Notes: generated from the letters alone by a model not told the origin. 58,413 bases of DNA from Clostridia bacterium (GCA_017626295.1 JAGAJB010000001.1:1-58413); one strand, 5' to 3'; shown: positions 24,011-33,188, counted from the first letter of the stretch. Numbers and translations are program-made.

Positions 24011-24817
24011 ATGAAAAAGAAAATTTTAGCAATTGTAATGAGCGTTGTGCTTGTTTTCGGTATTGTTTGCGCATTTACCGCTTGCGGTGATGACAAACAG
24101 GATGATGGTCAGAAAATTGTATCCGATATGGAATACATAAAAGAAAAAGGCACAATGGTTATCGGTATTACAGAATATGCTCCTATGAACTTCAAAGCAG
24201 AAGACGGCTCATGGACAGGATTTGACACAGAGTTTGCTGAAGCAGTTTGCGAAAAACTTGGTGTTAAGGCTGAATTCTTCGTTCTTTCCGATTGGGATCA
24301 GAAAGTTAACGAACTTAATTCAAAAGCAATTGACGTTGTTTGGAATGGTATGACAATTACCGACGAACTCAAACAGTCAATGTCAATTACCGATCCTTAC
24401 GTAGTTAACGCACAGGTTATCGTTTGCAAGGCTGAAAATGCAGAGAAATATAACTCTCTTGACGCAATTAAAGATGCAAAAATTGCCGTAGAAACAGGTT
24501 CAGCCGGTGAAGATTGTGTTGAAGGTTTTGCTAATGTAACTGCAGTTGCTGCTCAGTCTGATGCACTTCTTGAAGTTGAGTCCGGTGCTGCTGACGTTTG
24601 TGTAATCGATATTACAATGGCAAATGCTATGACAGGTAAAGGCACAAGTTATGCAGACCTTACCAAGACTGCTTCTCTTAACGAAGAACAGTACGGTATC
24701 GGTTGCAGAAAAGATTCTGACACATGTGATGAAATCAACAAAGTTATTGATGAACTTATGGCAGACGGCACTCTCGATAAACTTGCTGATAAGTACGAAC
24801 TTACACTTGTAAAATGA
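24011..24817 (+). CDS. Polar amino acid ABC transporter, substrate-binding lipoprotein
   Basis: 268 residues. A lipoprotein signal peptide of about 24 residues ends at the lipobox FTAC (Cys25). The rest is a family 3 solute-binding protein: KGTMVIGITEYAPMNFKAED, GFDTEFAEAVCEKLG, VWNGMTITDELKQSM and VETGSAGED. It captures a polar amino acid or related compound at the membrane. A GGAGG site lies 8 bp upstream. It is first in a binding protein, permease, ATPase operon. Confidence 0.93.
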   Translation: MKKKILAIVMSVVLVFGIVCAFTACGDDKQDDGQKIVSDMEYIKEKGTMVIGITEYAPMNFKAEDGSWTGFDTEFAEAVCEKLGVKAEFFVLSDWDQKVNELNSKAIDVVWNGMTITDELKQSMSITDPYVVNAQVIVCKAENAEKYNSLDAIKDAKIAVETGSAGEDCVEGFANVTAVAAQSDALLEVESGAADVCVIDITMANAMTGKGTSYADLTKTASLNEEQYGIGCRKDSDTCDEINKVIDELMADGTLDKLADKYELTLVK

Positions 24818-24836
24818 TTTAACTCAAAAAACTGTC

Positions 24837-24864
24837 GGCAGAGCACCCGTTTGGGTACTCTGCC
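24837..24864 (+). terminator. Intercistronic hairpin after the binding-protein gene
   Basis: GGCAGAG-ACCC and GGGT-CTCTGCC form a stable stem, but no T-run follows (TTGAG). Such hairpins commonly protect the upstream message and reduce read-through, so that binding protein exceeds the membrane parts. Confidence 0.6.
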
Positions 24865-24919
24865 TTGAGTATTGTAAAGACACAGTTGAATTTGATGAAA
24901 GGTGCTAATAAGAGAAGAT

Positions 24920-25621
24920 ATGGTAGTAGTATCAGAAGTTTTTAAATCTCTTTTTGAAGGTTTCGGGGTCTCTCTTGAGATTTTTGCACTTACTTTGTTG
25001 TTTGCTATCCCTCTGGGGCTTGTTATAAGTTTCGGCTCAATGAGTAAGTTTAAACCTTTGAAATATTTTGTTAAGTTTATCGTTTGGATTATAAGAGGCA
25101 CACCTCTTATGTTGCAGTTGATAATTATTTTTTACGGTCCCGGGCTCCTTGCTACCTGGGCAGCAAACAGCGGTAGCGCAAACCCTGCCATTTTATGGAT
25201 GTCTTCTTGGCAGGTTATGGATAGATTTCTGGCAGTTATAGTATCATTCGTAATAAATTATGCCTGCTATTTCTCAGAAATTTTCCGTGGCGGAATAGAA
25301 GGTATTCCCAAAGGTCAGTATGAAGCCGGTCAGGTCCTCGGTATGACCAAAACACAAACCTTCTTTAAGGTTGTTCTTATGCAGGTAGTAAAAAGAATAA
25401 TCCCCCCTATGAGCAACGAGATTATAACGCTTGTTAAGGATACATCCCTTGCGAGAGTTATTTCGGTTTACGAACTTATCTGGGCAGGTCAGACATTCAT
25501 TAAATCAAGCGGTATTTTGTGGCCCCTTCTTGCAACGGGTATTTTCTACCTTGCATTTAACGGTATTCTTACTATTGTTTTCGGAAAAATCGAAAAGAAA
25601 CTTGATTACTATAAAAACTGA
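24920..25621 (+). CDS. Polar amino acid ABC transporter, permease
   Basis: 233 residues from the ATG at 24920; an in-frame GTG at 24902 would add six residues, and GAAAGG at 24897-24902 leaves the choice uncertain. HisM/GlnP-type permease with about five membrane segments, the N-terminal [18 protein letters not shown] element and the EAA loop [20 protein letters not shown] (about 137-156). [11 protein letters not shown] follows as in glutamine- and cystine-type permeases. It probably forms a homodimer. Confidence 0.93.
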   Translation: MVVVSEVFKSLFEGFGVSLEIFALTLLFAIPLGLVISFGSMSKFKPLKYFVKFIVWIIRGTPLMLQLIIIFYGPGLLATWAANSGSANPAILWMSSWQVMDRFLAVIVSFVINYACYFSEIFRGGIEGIPKGQYEAGQVLGMTKTQTFFKVVLMQVVKRIIPPMSNEIITLVKDTSLARVISVYELIWAGQTFIKSSGILWPLLATGIFYLAFNGILTIVFGKIEKKLDYYKN

Positions 25622-25641
25622 GGTTGAAAGGAGCTTTTTAT

Positions 25642-26421
25642 ATGTCAATACTTGAAGTAAAAGATTTAAAGAAGAGTTTCGGAAAAACCGAAGTTTTAAA
25701 AGGTGTCAGTTTTGAACTCAATGAAGGTGAAGTTCTCAGTATTATCGGTTCCTCCGGTAGCGGTAAAACAACTATTCTTCGTTGTATAAATCAACTTGAA
25801 ACTGCAGACAGCGGTTATATAAGCGTTGACGGTGTTGTATTTTTTGACGGTAATCAGCATAAAGAAAATGCTGCCGAAAAGAGAAAACGTCAACTTCTTG
25901 TAGGTCTTGTTTTCCAGGAGTTTCATCTTTTCCCTCAATATAATGTGCTTGATAACGTTACTCTTGCGGCTAAACTTTTAGCAAAAGAAAGAGCAGATTA
26001 CAAAGAAAATAAAAAAGAAATTTTTGCAGATATTGAGAGCAAGGCAAAAGAAATTCTTGCAAAAGTGGGACTTTCCGAAAAACTGGGGAATTATCCTTGC
26101 GAACTTTCCGGCGGTCAGAAACAGCGTGTTTCTATTGCAAGAGCCTTGATGCTCGAACCGAAAATTCTTTTCTTTGATGAGCCTACGTCTGCCCTTGACC
26201 CCGAACTTACAGGGGAAATTTTAAAGGTAATAAAGAGTCTTGCGGAAGATAAAGTGACGATGGTTATTGTTACTCACGAAATGTCATTTGCAAAAGCAGT
26301 TTCCTCAAAGGTTATATTTATGGATAACGGCGTTATTGAAGAAGCAGGTACACCCGAAGAAGTTTTCGATAATCCTAAATCCGAAAGAACAAAAGCCTTT
26401 ATTTCAAAATTCGACGATTAA
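25642..26421 (+). CDS. Polar amino acid ABC transporter, ATPase
   Basis: 259 residues from the ATG at 25642, 9 bp after AAGGAG. Walker [10 protein letters not shown] (about 34-42), Q-loop [10 protein letters not shown] (about 88), signature LSGGQKQR (about 150), Walker B ILFFDEP (about 170) and H-loop VTHEM (about 205). There is a small insertion of charged residues between the Q-loop and the signature ([18 protein letters not shown]). It drives amino acid import with the two genes upstream. Confidence 0.95.
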   Translation: MSILEVKDLKKSFGKTEVLKGVSFELNEGEVLSIIGSSGSGKTTILRCINQLETADSGYISVDGVVFFDGNQHKENAAEKRKRQLLVGLVFQEFHLFPQYNVLDNVTLAAKLLAKERADYKENKKEIFADIESKAKEILAKVGLSEKLGNYPCELSGGQKQRVSIARALMLEPKILFFDEPTSALDPELTGEILKVIKSLAEDKVTMVIVTHEMSFAKAVSSKVIFMDNGVIEEAGTPEEVFDNPKSERTKAFISKFDD

Positions 26422-26427
26422 AAATGG

Positions 26428-26460
26428 AGCCACGAAGCATTTTGCTTTGTGGCTTTTTTA
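26428..26460 (+). terminator. Terminator of the amino acid ABC operon
   Basis: Stem AGCCACGAAGCA (26428-26439) and TGCTTTGTGGCT (26443-26454) with six T at the end. Confidence 0.9.
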
Positions 26461-26579
26461 TAAAATATTGTATTAACATTTTGTTAAGTTGACAATTTTA
26501 AATTATTGAAAAAAGGAATGTGAGATGATATAATTTCAGTATACATAATTATAATGAGTGCAGAGGAGTGTGCTGTTTT

Positions 26580-28526
26580 ATGTTCAAAAAAGGTTTAGCG
26601 ATACTTTTAAGTCTTATTCTTTTTAGTTCAGTTCTATTAACAAGCGTTGGCGCTGCGGTAGAGTTTAACGGTGAAATCAGCGACTATCCTGTTATTATGG
26701 TTGCCGGTTACAGCAGTTCCGAGTTGGCTCTTGTTGATGAAAACGGCGAAAGAACCCGTGTATGGGGCGTTAATCTTGACTCTATTTTAAACAGAGTTAT
26801 AAACAGAATCTACGATTTAGGCAAAGGTCTTGTTCTTACTGCCAAAGGTGATGCAGAGTATCTCGGTCGCGTAGTCGGTGAAGAAATTTCCGCAGAACTT
26901 GAATATATGAAAGTCAATGATGACGGCACAAGTAAATATAATCTTGTGGTGGAAAATACCAAAATTGAAGAAACCAATATGGCTTATATTCTGGAAAATA
27001 ATCTTCCTGCCGAGTACATCAATGAAGATAAAATATGTGTTGAGATAGCCGAATATGTAGGCGAAGAAAATATGTTTTTCTACACAAACGACTGGCGAAT
27101 GAGTGTATATGACTGCGCGACAGGTCTTGATAAGTATATTCAGGAAGTTAAAGCGTATACAGGTAAAGACAAGGTTAACATTATTGCTGTTTCTCACGGC
27201 GGTCAGGTTTCTGCTGTATATCTTTCTCTTTTCGGATATAAACAGGATGTGGATAACGCAGTTCTTACAGTTCCCGCTATCGGTGGCGCAGGAATGGCTT
27301 ATGATGCTATGACAGGCGATGTTGCAGTTGATGAATATATGCTTGTGCATTACCTTGAACACGGTTTTGAGGCGGAAGGTCAATATGAGTGGCTCGTCCA
27401 AGCGCAAAAATTAGGTTTTCTCGATAACGTTGTGAAAGCGGCTGTTCCCTATATTCACGAGGTTATAGGAAATTGGGGAAGTATATGGGATTTTATTCCC
27501 CTTGAATATTACGATGATTTAAAGGCAGAGATGCTGGACCCTGTTGAAAATGCGGCTATAATCGAAAAGAGTGATATGGTTCACTACGAAATTATGGCGC
27601 ATTATCACGAAAATCTTCAGAAATGCCTTAATGAGTACGGAATAAATATTTCGATTATTGCGGGTTCGGGTGTTCCCTGTGTTACAGGTTTGCGAACAAA
27701 TGCAGATGCTCTTATAAGAACAACGGATTCAACAGGCGCAATCTGTGCTCCTTACGGTCAGCGTTTTAACGACGGATACACAGGTGCGGGTACAATGTGT
27801 GATGACCCCACCCACGACCACGTTTCACCCTCGTTTGAGGTTGATGCTTCAACTGCATACCTTCCCGAGAATACTTGGTTTGTTGATGAACTTTTCCACG
27901 GAATGACTTTCCACGACCCCTATTCAAGAAGTCTTGCTCTTAAAAATTTGTTGACTGATGAAATAGTAAACGTTCATTCCGATCCCGATTATCCTCAGTT
28001 CCACGCTTCTACAAACAAGAATAATGCAGTTTTTGTTAAGTTTGACAGAAGTGGGGAGGGTTATGTAAGTTCACAGGATGATTATATTATTGTAAAGAAT
28101 TTATCAGATACTTACCCTGTTAAAATCACATCAATTACGTTTGAGGGTTGCGATTTTATTGCTCATACAATGGGTATAAAATCACTTGACCCCGGCGCAG
28201 AAGTGAAAATTCAGTTAACAGGTAAACTTCCGAAAGTAAGTAACGCACTTATGCAAGTGAAAGTTAATTACGAAATGGAAGATAACACAACCGCACTAAT
28301 AGGTGAGAAAGTTTACAGTTTCAAAGTTATGAACGGTACATCTGCCGAATATAACGAAGAAGAACCTTTTGTAGCGGCTGATTATGTAATTGGTTTTGAA
28401 AGCGTAGTAGATGATAATGTTAACGGTATTCTTGTTAATACAGGCGTAGCAGGTTTAGTAAGTTTTATTTACGATTGGTTTATGGCTCTTATGAATCAGT
28501 TGGGTATAGGACGCTTTTTGAAATAA
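26580..28526 (+). CDS. Secreted alpha/beta hydrolase (lipase/esterase-like)
   Basis: 648 residues from the ATG at 26580 with GAGGAG 13 bp upstream. A signal peptide (MFKKGLAILLSLILFSSVLL, cleavage probably after VGA) directs export. The nucleophile elbow is AVSHGGQ (about residue 205), an Ala-x-Ser-x-Gly variant of the GxSxG motif, preceded by a TGKDKVNIIAVSHGG strand as in LCAT/PGAP1-like lipases. YPVIMVAGYSSSEL near 40 would supply the oxyanion hole. The last 35 residues (GVAGLVSFIYDWFMALMNQL) are hydrophobic and may anchor it to the membrane. It could be an esterase or acyltransferase acting on lipids; no close family assigned. Confidence 0.7.
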   Translation: MFKKGLAILLSLILFSSVLLTSVGAAVEFNGEISDYPVIMVAGYSSSELALVDENGERTRVWGVNLDSILNRVINRIYDLGKGLVLTAKGDAEYLGRVVGEEISAELEYMKVNDDGTSKYNLVVENTKIEETNMAYILENNLPAEYINEDKICVEIAEYVGEENMFFYTNDWRMSVYDCATGLDKYIQEVKAYTGKDKVNIIAVSHGGQVSAVYLSLFGYKQDVDNAVLTVPAIGGAGMAYDAMTGDVAVDEYMLVHYLEHGFEAEGQYEWLVQAQKLGFLDNVVKAAVPYIHEVIGNWGSIWDFIPLEYYDDLKAEMLDPVENAAIIEKSDMVHYEIMAHYHENLQKCLNEYGINISIIAGSGVPCVTGLRTNADALIRTTDSTGAICAPYGQRFNDGYTGAGTMCDDPTHDHVSPSFEVDASTAYLPENTWFVDELFHGMTFHDPYSRSLALKNLLTDEIVNVHSDPDYPQFHASTNKNNAVFVKFDRSGEGYVSSQDDYIIVKNLSDTYPVKITSITFEGCDFIAHTMGIKSLDPGAEVKIQLTGKLPKVSNALMQVKVNYEMEDNTTALIGEKVYSFKVMNGTSAEYNEEEPFVAADYVIGFESVVDDNVNGILVNTGVAGLVSFIYDWFMALMNQLGIGRFLK

Positions 28527-28539
28527 ATGGATAAAATGC

Positions 28540-28568
28540 TTGACTTATTGATTAAATAGTGTTATAAT
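28540..28568 (+). promoter_or_regulatory. Promoter of the rpsF-ssb-rpsR operon
   Basis: TTGACT (28540-28545), a 17-bp spacer and TATAAT (28563-28568). Confidence 0.8.
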
Positions 28569-28572
28569 TCGT

Positions 28573-28650
28573 AATCGTCGCGGAATGTCCGCGGCGATTA
28601 TTTCCTTGCTCTTAAATCGATATCTATAAGAGCCGGAGTCCATAAGGAGG
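28573..28650 (+). ncRNA. Structured rpsF leader, possible S6:S18 binding RNA
   Basis: Two hairpins fill the short leader. The first has 12-bp arms with one mismatch (28573-28584 and 28588-28599) around ATG. The second is GCTCTTA (28608-28614) with TAAGAGC (28627-28633), followed by CGGAG and the ribosome binding site. In many bacteria the S6:S18 complex binds the rpsF leader for feedback control. The position fits, but I cannot confirm the conserved bulge, so the class is tentative. Confidence 0.4.
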
Positions 28651-28658
28651 TGCAAACG

Positions 28659-28940
28659 ATGTCAAACAGTTACGAAACAATCATTGTTTATTCTTTAGCA
28701 AACGGCGAAGAGGCTGCTAAAACTCTTTCCGAAAAGTTCAAAGCAATGATGGAAAAGAACGGCACTGTCGACAGCGTTGACGAGTGGGGTAAGCGTAGAC
28801 TTGCATATCTCATCAACGATGAAGAAGACGGTTACTATGTTCTTTACAACCACACTTGCGAAGCTGGTTTCCCCGCAGAACTTGAACGTGTTCTCAGAAT
28901 CACAGACGGCGTTCTTCGTTCTTTGGTAATTAAAAAATAA
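28659..28940 (+). CDS. rpsF: 30S ribosomal protein S6
   Basis: 93 residues from the ATG at 28659, 8 bp after AGGAGG; an upstream in-frame codon at 28650 overlaps the ribosome binding site and is not used. The S6 fold is clear: SYETIIVYSLANGEE at the start and VDEWGKRRLAYLINDEEDGY in the middle. It pairs with S18, encoded two genes downstream, on the platform of the small subunit. First gene of rpsF-ssb-rpsR. Confidence 0.96.
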   Translation: MSNSYETIIVYSLANGEEAAKTLSEKFKAMMEKNGTVDSVDEWGKRRLAYLINDEEDGYYVLYNHTCEAGFPAELERVLRITDGVLRSLVIKK

Positions 28941-28952
28941 GAGGTGTGAAAG

Positions 28953-29384
28953 ATGCTTAATTGTGCAGTTATTATGGGCAGACTTACCGCTGACCCCGAA
29001 CTTCGTCAGACTCCCTCAGGAGTTTCCGTTACAAGATTTACAGTTGCAGTTGACCGCGGTTATGTAAAACCCGGTGAAGAAAGAAAGGCTGACTTCATCA
29101 ATGTTGTTGCATGGAGACAGACTGCTGAGTTTGTAACAAGATATTTCTCAAAAGGTTCTATGATCGCCGTTCAGGGTGCTATTCAGACAGGCTCTTACGA
29201 AAAAGACGGTATTAAACGTTCAACTTTCGAGATTATTGCCGACAATGTAAGTTTCTGTGGCTCAAAAAGCGAGTCTTCCACAGGCGGTGCTCCCAGAGCA
29301 ACCGAGACAGCTGCTACATCTTTTACCAACGGCAGCATAGATGATTTCGCCACAGTTGCTGACGATGATGATCTGCCGTTCTGA
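28953..29384 (+). CDS. ssb: Single-stranded DNA-binding protein
   Basis: 143 residues: an OB fold (MLNCAVIMGRLTADPELRQT, FINVVAWRQTAEFVTRYFSK, GAIQTGSYEKDG), a low-complexity linker from about 110, and the acidic C-terminal tip DDDDLPF that recruits replication and repair proteins. Ribosome binding site GAGGTG. Its location between rpsF and rpsR is the classical Firmicute order. Confidence 0.96.
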   Translation: MLNCAVIMGRLTADPELRQTPSGVSVTRFTVAVDRGYVKPGEERKADFINVVAWRQTAEFVTRYFSKGSMIAVQGAIQTGSYEKDGIKRSTFEIIADNVSFCGSKSESSTGGAPRATETAATSFTNGSIDDFATVADDDDLPF

Positions 29385-29408
29385 TTCTAACAGGAGGTAA
29401 ATTTTATT

Positions 29409-29654
29409 ATGGCATACGATAAAAGCGATCGCCGTCCTAACAAGAAAGGCCGCAAAAAAGTTTGCGCTTTCTGTGTTGAGAAGGTTGAAAAGATTGATTA
29501 TAAGGATGCTGCTAAGCTTCGCCGCTACACATCCGACAGAGCAAAGATTCTCCCCCGCCGTGTAACAGGCACTTGTGCTTACCACCAGAGAGAACTCACT
29601 ACTGCTATTAAGAGAGCAAGACAGATCGCTCTTCTTCCCTATACAGCAGATTAA
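29409..29654 (+). CDS. rpsR: 30S ribosomal protein S18
   Basis: 81 residues. It has the S18 core ([40 protein letters not shown]) and an N-terminal basic extension with CAFC (KVCAFCVEK), a possible metal-binding pair often seen in zinc-containing S18 proteins. AGGAGG lies upstream. Last gene of the operon. Confidence 0.96.
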   Translation: MAYDKSDRRPNKKGRKKVCAFCVEKVEKIDYKDAAKLRRYTSDRAKILPRRVTGTCAYHQRELTTAIKRARQIALLPYTAD

Positions 29655-29674
29655 TTTTCAGGTATAATAAACAT

Positions 29675-29709
29675 ACAGGAACTTGTGAAAGCAGGTTCCT
29701 GTTTTTTTA
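29675..29709 (+). terminator. Terminator of rpsF-ssb-rpsR
   Basis: Stem ACAGGAAC (29675-29682) and GTTCCTGT (29695-29702), then seven T. Confidence 0.9.
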
Positions 29710-29713
29710 TGAA

Positions 29714-29750
29714 ACAAAAAAGGCGCCATCCGAGGATGACACCTTTTTAC
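29714..29750 (-). terminator. Terminator of the PHP-domain gene
   Basis: AAAAAGG-CATCC and GGATG-CCTTTTT pair with small mismatches, and a T-run follows on the minus strand. It lies 8 bp beyond the PHP gene stop. Confidence 0.8.
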
Positions 29751-29757
29751 TGTTTTA

Positions 29758-31173
29758 TCAATATCCGAGAACTACATCTTTAAATATATCAACAATCACG
29801 CTGTTTTGGAAAAGTATTCTGTCAAGGAAGGTTATCAATTTGCGAAGATAAACCGATGTATCAATGGTGGGCGGAACTTCTTCGCTCTTCAAAGCAACAT
29901 CTTCCTCACGGATAACTATCGGTTGTGAATAACAGATACCGTGTTCACCTGTTATATAGAAGCGAACGTAACAACCTATCTTTTTGAAATCATCTAAATC
30001 AAGAGTTGTTGCTTCAAGGCCGCCGCGTTTGAGAACTTTACCGTCAGAAACCCAAGTAATTGTATCAAAGTTTTCACCTTCGATGCTGATTGTATCAAGT
30101 TCCTCATCAATGTCTATACGTGTTACAAGAGGAGTATCGTTGGAGTATGCATCGACTTCTTCTTCAATATACTCGGGCATTTCCCTCATACCGTTTAACT
30201 CCACACCGTTTGAAAAATGGGAAACGGAGAAGAAAGCACCGGTTTCCATATTGTATCTTAAATCGACATTTGAAAGTTCCGGCATATAATGCATAGTGTA
30301 CGCGTTATTAAGCGAAGCCTCATCGTGTGAGTCGGAGAATGTGAATCCCCAGGGAACGACACCGTGTGGTATTGTTTTCTGCAGAATACTGTCATAAAGT
30401 ATGCGGTCACAACGGGTGTGGGCATCTGTTGCGCTGTTAATACCCATACCTACGGAAGAACCTGCATTATCAAGGAAAAGTCGCGAAAACTTATTTACAT
30501 AATATTCGTCAACGGGTTGGCCTACATAATTTTCGGAGTCTTTGTCCGTGTATACGTATTCGCCTACGTGGGAAAGCATTGAGATACCGCCGGCATCCTT
30601 AACACCTTTAGAAGGTGTTTCATAATCTCCGTAAACACCTATAAGTCCTTGACCGTAATCGCTGAAATATCCTGTAAGGTGACAATCGGCAATAGGTGTT
30701 GCCGCGTTCAGTTCAATTCCTTTAGGAATGTCAAGCATACCGTTTTCACGAACAGTGCCGTTTGTGGTTGGTGCTGTGCCGTTAAGATATGCGTTGTATT
30801 CTTCATCCGTCAAAGGAACAATGTCCGCAAGTTCCGTGCGTTCGTATTTAACGAGTCGGATAATCGGAACAAGATCGGGGACTACATTCCAGCCTTTGTT
30901 GATAGTGCCGTGATCTGTGATGGCGACAGCATCGTAACCCAGGTCATAACTTTTTTGAACAACTTCTTTTACTGTAAGATAACCGTCACTGGCGTTGGTG
31001 TGGCAGTGAAGCTGAACTTTGTAAGTTTTCCAGTTATCCCAGTCAACATTTGCATAGCTGCTCTCCATAACATAATTTTTACCCTCGGAAGTAACTCCTG
31101 CGAAAACCGTGATGGGCAAGAGGAACAGCAATAAAGCTAAAGTTACGGAAATAGTTTTAATAAAGCGTTTCAT
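29758..31173 (-). CDS. Secreted PHP-domain metallohydrolase
   Basis: 471 residues. A signal peptide (VTLALLLFLLPITVFA, ending near 25) is followed by a PHP domain with LHCHTNASDGYLTV (about 56) and DAVAITDHGT (about 80), both with expected metal-binding His and Asp. Further candidates are MLSHVGEY (about 198) and FSDSHDEA. The last 110 residues form a beta-rich domain, then a short hydrophobic C-terminus (LRKLITFLDRILFQNS). PHP enzymes are usually cytoplasmic phosphoesterases; an exported one may act on extracellular phosphate esters. Single gene. Confidence 0.8.
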   Translation of the reverse strand: MKRFIKTISVTLALLLFLLPITVFAGVTSEGKNYVMESSYANVDWDNWKTYKVQLHCHTNASDGYLTVKEVVQKSYDLGYDAVAITDHGTINKGWNVVPDLVPIIRLVKYERTELADIVPLTDEEYNAYLNGTAPTTNGTVRENGMLDIPKGIELNAATPIADCHLTGYFSDYGQGLIGVYGDYETPSKGVKDAGGISMLSHVGEYVYTDKDSENYVGQPVDEYYVNKFSRLFLDNAGSSVGMGINSATDAHTRCDRILYDSILQKTIPHGVVPWGFTFSDSHDEASLNNAYTMHYMPELSNVDLRYNMETGAFFSVSHFSNGVELNGMREMPEYIEEEVDAYSNDTPLVTRIDIDEELDTISIEGENFDTITWVSDGKVLKRGGLEATTLDLDDFKKIGCYVRFYITGEHGICYSQPIVIREEDVALKSEEVPPTIDTSVYLRKLITFLDRILFQNSVIVDIFKDVVLGY

Positions 31174-31316
31174 AGTTTACCTCCTTTATGATTACGGTAC
31201 AATTTCAATATACTATATTTAGGTCAACAATTACAATTGACTGTATGACTGAAAAAACACCCGATTTGATGTGCAAAATGCTTAGTTATTGTAAGGAATA
31301 AAATCTATTTTTGGTA

Positions 31317-31345
31317 TTGACTTTTTTTGCGATTTTTTATATAAT
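31317..31345 (+). promoter_or_regulatory. Promoter of rpmH
   Basis: TTGACT (31317-31322), a 17-bp T-rich spacer and TATAAT (31340-31345), about 110 bp before rpmH. The intervening leader has a small GCAAC/GTTGC hairpin. No DnaA-box cluster was seen between 31174 and 31455. Confidence 0.8.
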
Positions 31346-31455
31346 GCAATGTGCAACTGTCCGGTTGCGGGTTTTATAAAATACAGGTTTTAAATTTACT
31401 ACTACTTCTACTACCTCGTAAATACTACCTGAATAATAGATTGGAGTAACGAAAA

Positions 31456-31590
31456 ATGAAAAGAACTTATCAGCCCAAAAAAAGACACAGAAAGATGGAA
31501 CACGGTTTCCGTAAAAGAATGGCAGACAGAAACGGTCGCAAGGTGCTTGCTCGCCGCCGTAAAAAAGGCAGAAAGCAGCTCACATACTAA
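31456..31590 (+). CDS. rpmH: 50S ribosomal protein L34
   Basis: 44 residues from the ATG at 31456, in the standard length range. The sequence begins [20 protein letters not shown] and ends [12 protein letters not shown], which is diagnostic for L34. A GGAG site lies upstream. It heads the conserved rpmH-rnpA-yidD-yidC-jag order. Confidence 0.97.
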   Translation: MKRTYQPKKRHRKMEHGFRKRMADRNGRKVLARRRKKGRKQLTY

Positions 31591-31631
31591 GGTCATAGGA
31601 CCGGTCGGGTAAACACCCGAAGGAGAATAAT

Positions 31632-31976
31632 GTGTCAGACTTCGTCACACTTAAATGTAACACCGATTTTCGTCGGTTATATAATAGGGGCAAAACAGTT
31701 ACTGATCCTGCGTTGGTTATTTATTACTCAAAGAACCGCGCGGGAATTTGCCGTATTGGTATAACTACAAGTAAAAAGATAGGTAACGCAGTGGAGCGTA
31801 ACCGTTCCAGAAGACTTTTAAAAGAGGCATTCAGAAGCGTATGCCCGAATGTTATACCCGGTTATGATATTGTTATTGTTGCGCGCTCTAAGACGAAGTA
31901 TGTAAAAAGCACACGTCTTGCAGAAATTATGCATAGAATTTTTTCAGAACAGGGTATGCTCAAAGAAGAGGAGTAA
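31632..31976 (+). CDS. rnpA: Ribonuclease P protein component
   Basis: 114 residues from a GTG at 31632 with AAGGAG 7 bp upstream. The signature [13 protein letters not shown] (about 56-68) is present, with FRRLYNRGK at the N-terminus. It binds RNase P RNA and helps process tRNA 5' ends. It follows rpmH by 41 bp. Confidence 0.95.
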   Translation: MSDFVTLKCNTDFRRLYNRGKTVTDPALVIYYSKNRAGICRIGITTSKKIGNAVERNRSRRLLKEAFRSVCPNVIPGYDIVIVARSKTKYVKSTRLAEIMHRIFSEQGMLKEEE

Positions 31977-31982
31977 AGGCTT

Positions 31983-32213
31983 ATGAAAAAATTTCTTATG
32001 TCAGTCATAAGGTTTTATCAGCGGAAAATTTCGCCCCTTTTCGGTCCCCGTTGCCGTTTTTACCCCACTTGTTCTCAATATGCTCTGGAATGCCTTGAGG
32101 TACACGGTGCTTTGAAGGGTTCTTTACTTGCAATAAGACGGTTGATGCGTTGTAATATTCTCTTTCCCGGCGGAGTTGACCCCGTTCCACCAAAAAAGGA
32201 GAAAAAGAAATAA
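31983..32213 (+). CDS. yidD: Membrane protein insertion efficiency factor YidD
   Basis: 76 residues. The family core [20 protein letters not shown] plus [12 protein letters not shown] (about 12-45) is intact, including the conserved cysteines. It is a small amphipathic peripheral membrane protein. It lies 6 bp after rnpA and 33 bp before yidC, as in most bacteria. Confidence 0.95.
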   Translation: MKKFLMSVIRFYQRKISPLFGPRCRFYPTCSQYALECLEVHGALKGSLLAIRRLMRCNILFPGGVDPVPPKKEKKK

Positions 32214-32246
32214 CTCCTTTTAATTAACGGAAAGGATTTAGATTCA

Positions 32247-33179
32247 ATGAGAGGAATACTCGCGTGGCCTTTTGGTTTGGCACTCAGCGGTTTGTATGAA
32301 CTTACAGACAGTTATTTATTGTCTATTGTTTTACTGACACTCGTAGTCAGACTTTTGCTTTTACCTGCATCGGTAAGTCAGCAAAAAAACAGCGCAAAGC
32401 AGGTGCGCCTTAATACAAAGGTAAATAAAATCAAACAGAAATATGCAGGCAACCAACAAAAAATACAGGAAGAAACCCAGGCTCTTTATCAGCGTGAAGG
32501 TTTCGGCGCAGCAAATATGGGTTGCGCACCTATGTTTGTGCAGTTGTTTGTTATGCTTGGTCTTTATGAAGTTATCTATTCACCCATTACTTACGTTTTG
32601 CGTTTCAGCCAGGAGAAAGTTACGGCATTGCAGAACGCATTAAAGGTTGTTGTTGAAAACAGCAGCAAGAACTCAAGAGGTGTTGAACTTCAGATTCTTA
32701 ACAAGATTTCATCAACATTCCAGGGTACTTCAGGTGTAAGTGCCGAGGATGTAAATGAACTTGTAACACTTAAGGATAATTTTTTAATCGGCGGTATCGA
32801 CCTGACTTCAAAGCCCGACAGTTCTGACCCCGGTTTACTTTGGATAATTCCCATTCTGGCATTCCTTACTGCAATGTTGTCTTCAATATTTATGTATATG
32901 AAGCAACGCAAACAGAATCCCGAAATGGCAAAGAACCCTTCAATGGGTTGTATGACATTTATGTCACCTGTTATGTCACTTGTATTTACATTTATGTTCC
33001 CTGCAGGTATAGGCGTTTATTGGATTATTTCAAACATATTCGCATTTATTCAGCAGGTTGTTCTTACTTACGTATACAGTCCCAAGAAGGTAATTGCTCA
33101 ACAGATGGTTGACGAAACTGTTGCAAGACGTTCAAAAGAGAACAACACTAAACGTCGTGCTGACATTGAAAAGAAATAA
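32247..33179 (+). CDS. yidC: Membrane protein insertase YidC/OxaA
   Basis: 310 residues, the short Gram-positive type. Membrane segments at about 22-42, 90-112, 198-220 and 245-275; the conserved cytoplasmic loop contains QVRLNTKVNKIKQKYAGNQQ, and the central region AANMGCAPMFVQLFVMLGLY. No lipoprotein signal is visible, unlike SpoIIIJ of Bacillus. It inserts membrane proteins alone or with Sec. AAAGG lies upstream of the ATG. Confidence 0.94.
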   Translation: MRGILAWPFGLALSGLYELTDSYLLSIVLLTLVVRLLLLPASVSQQKNSAKQVRLNTKVNKIKQKYAGNQQKIQEETQALYQREGFGAANMGCAPMFVQLFVMLGLYEVIYSPITYVLRFSQEKVTALQNALKVVVENSSKNSRGVELQILNKISSTFQGTSGVSAEDVNELVTLKDNFLIGGIDLTSKPDSSDPGLLWIIPILAFLTAMLSSIFMYMKQRKQNPEMAKNPSMGCMTFMSPVMSLVFTFMFPAGIGVYWIISNIFAFIQQVVLTYVYSPKKVIAQQMVDETVARRSKENNTKRRADIEKK

Positions 33180-33188
33180 GGTGTAGTT

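Noticed and set aside
31174-31455. Possible replication origin before rpmH
   Set aside because: No cluster of TTATCCACA-like boxes or AT-rich repeats beyond an ordinary promoter.
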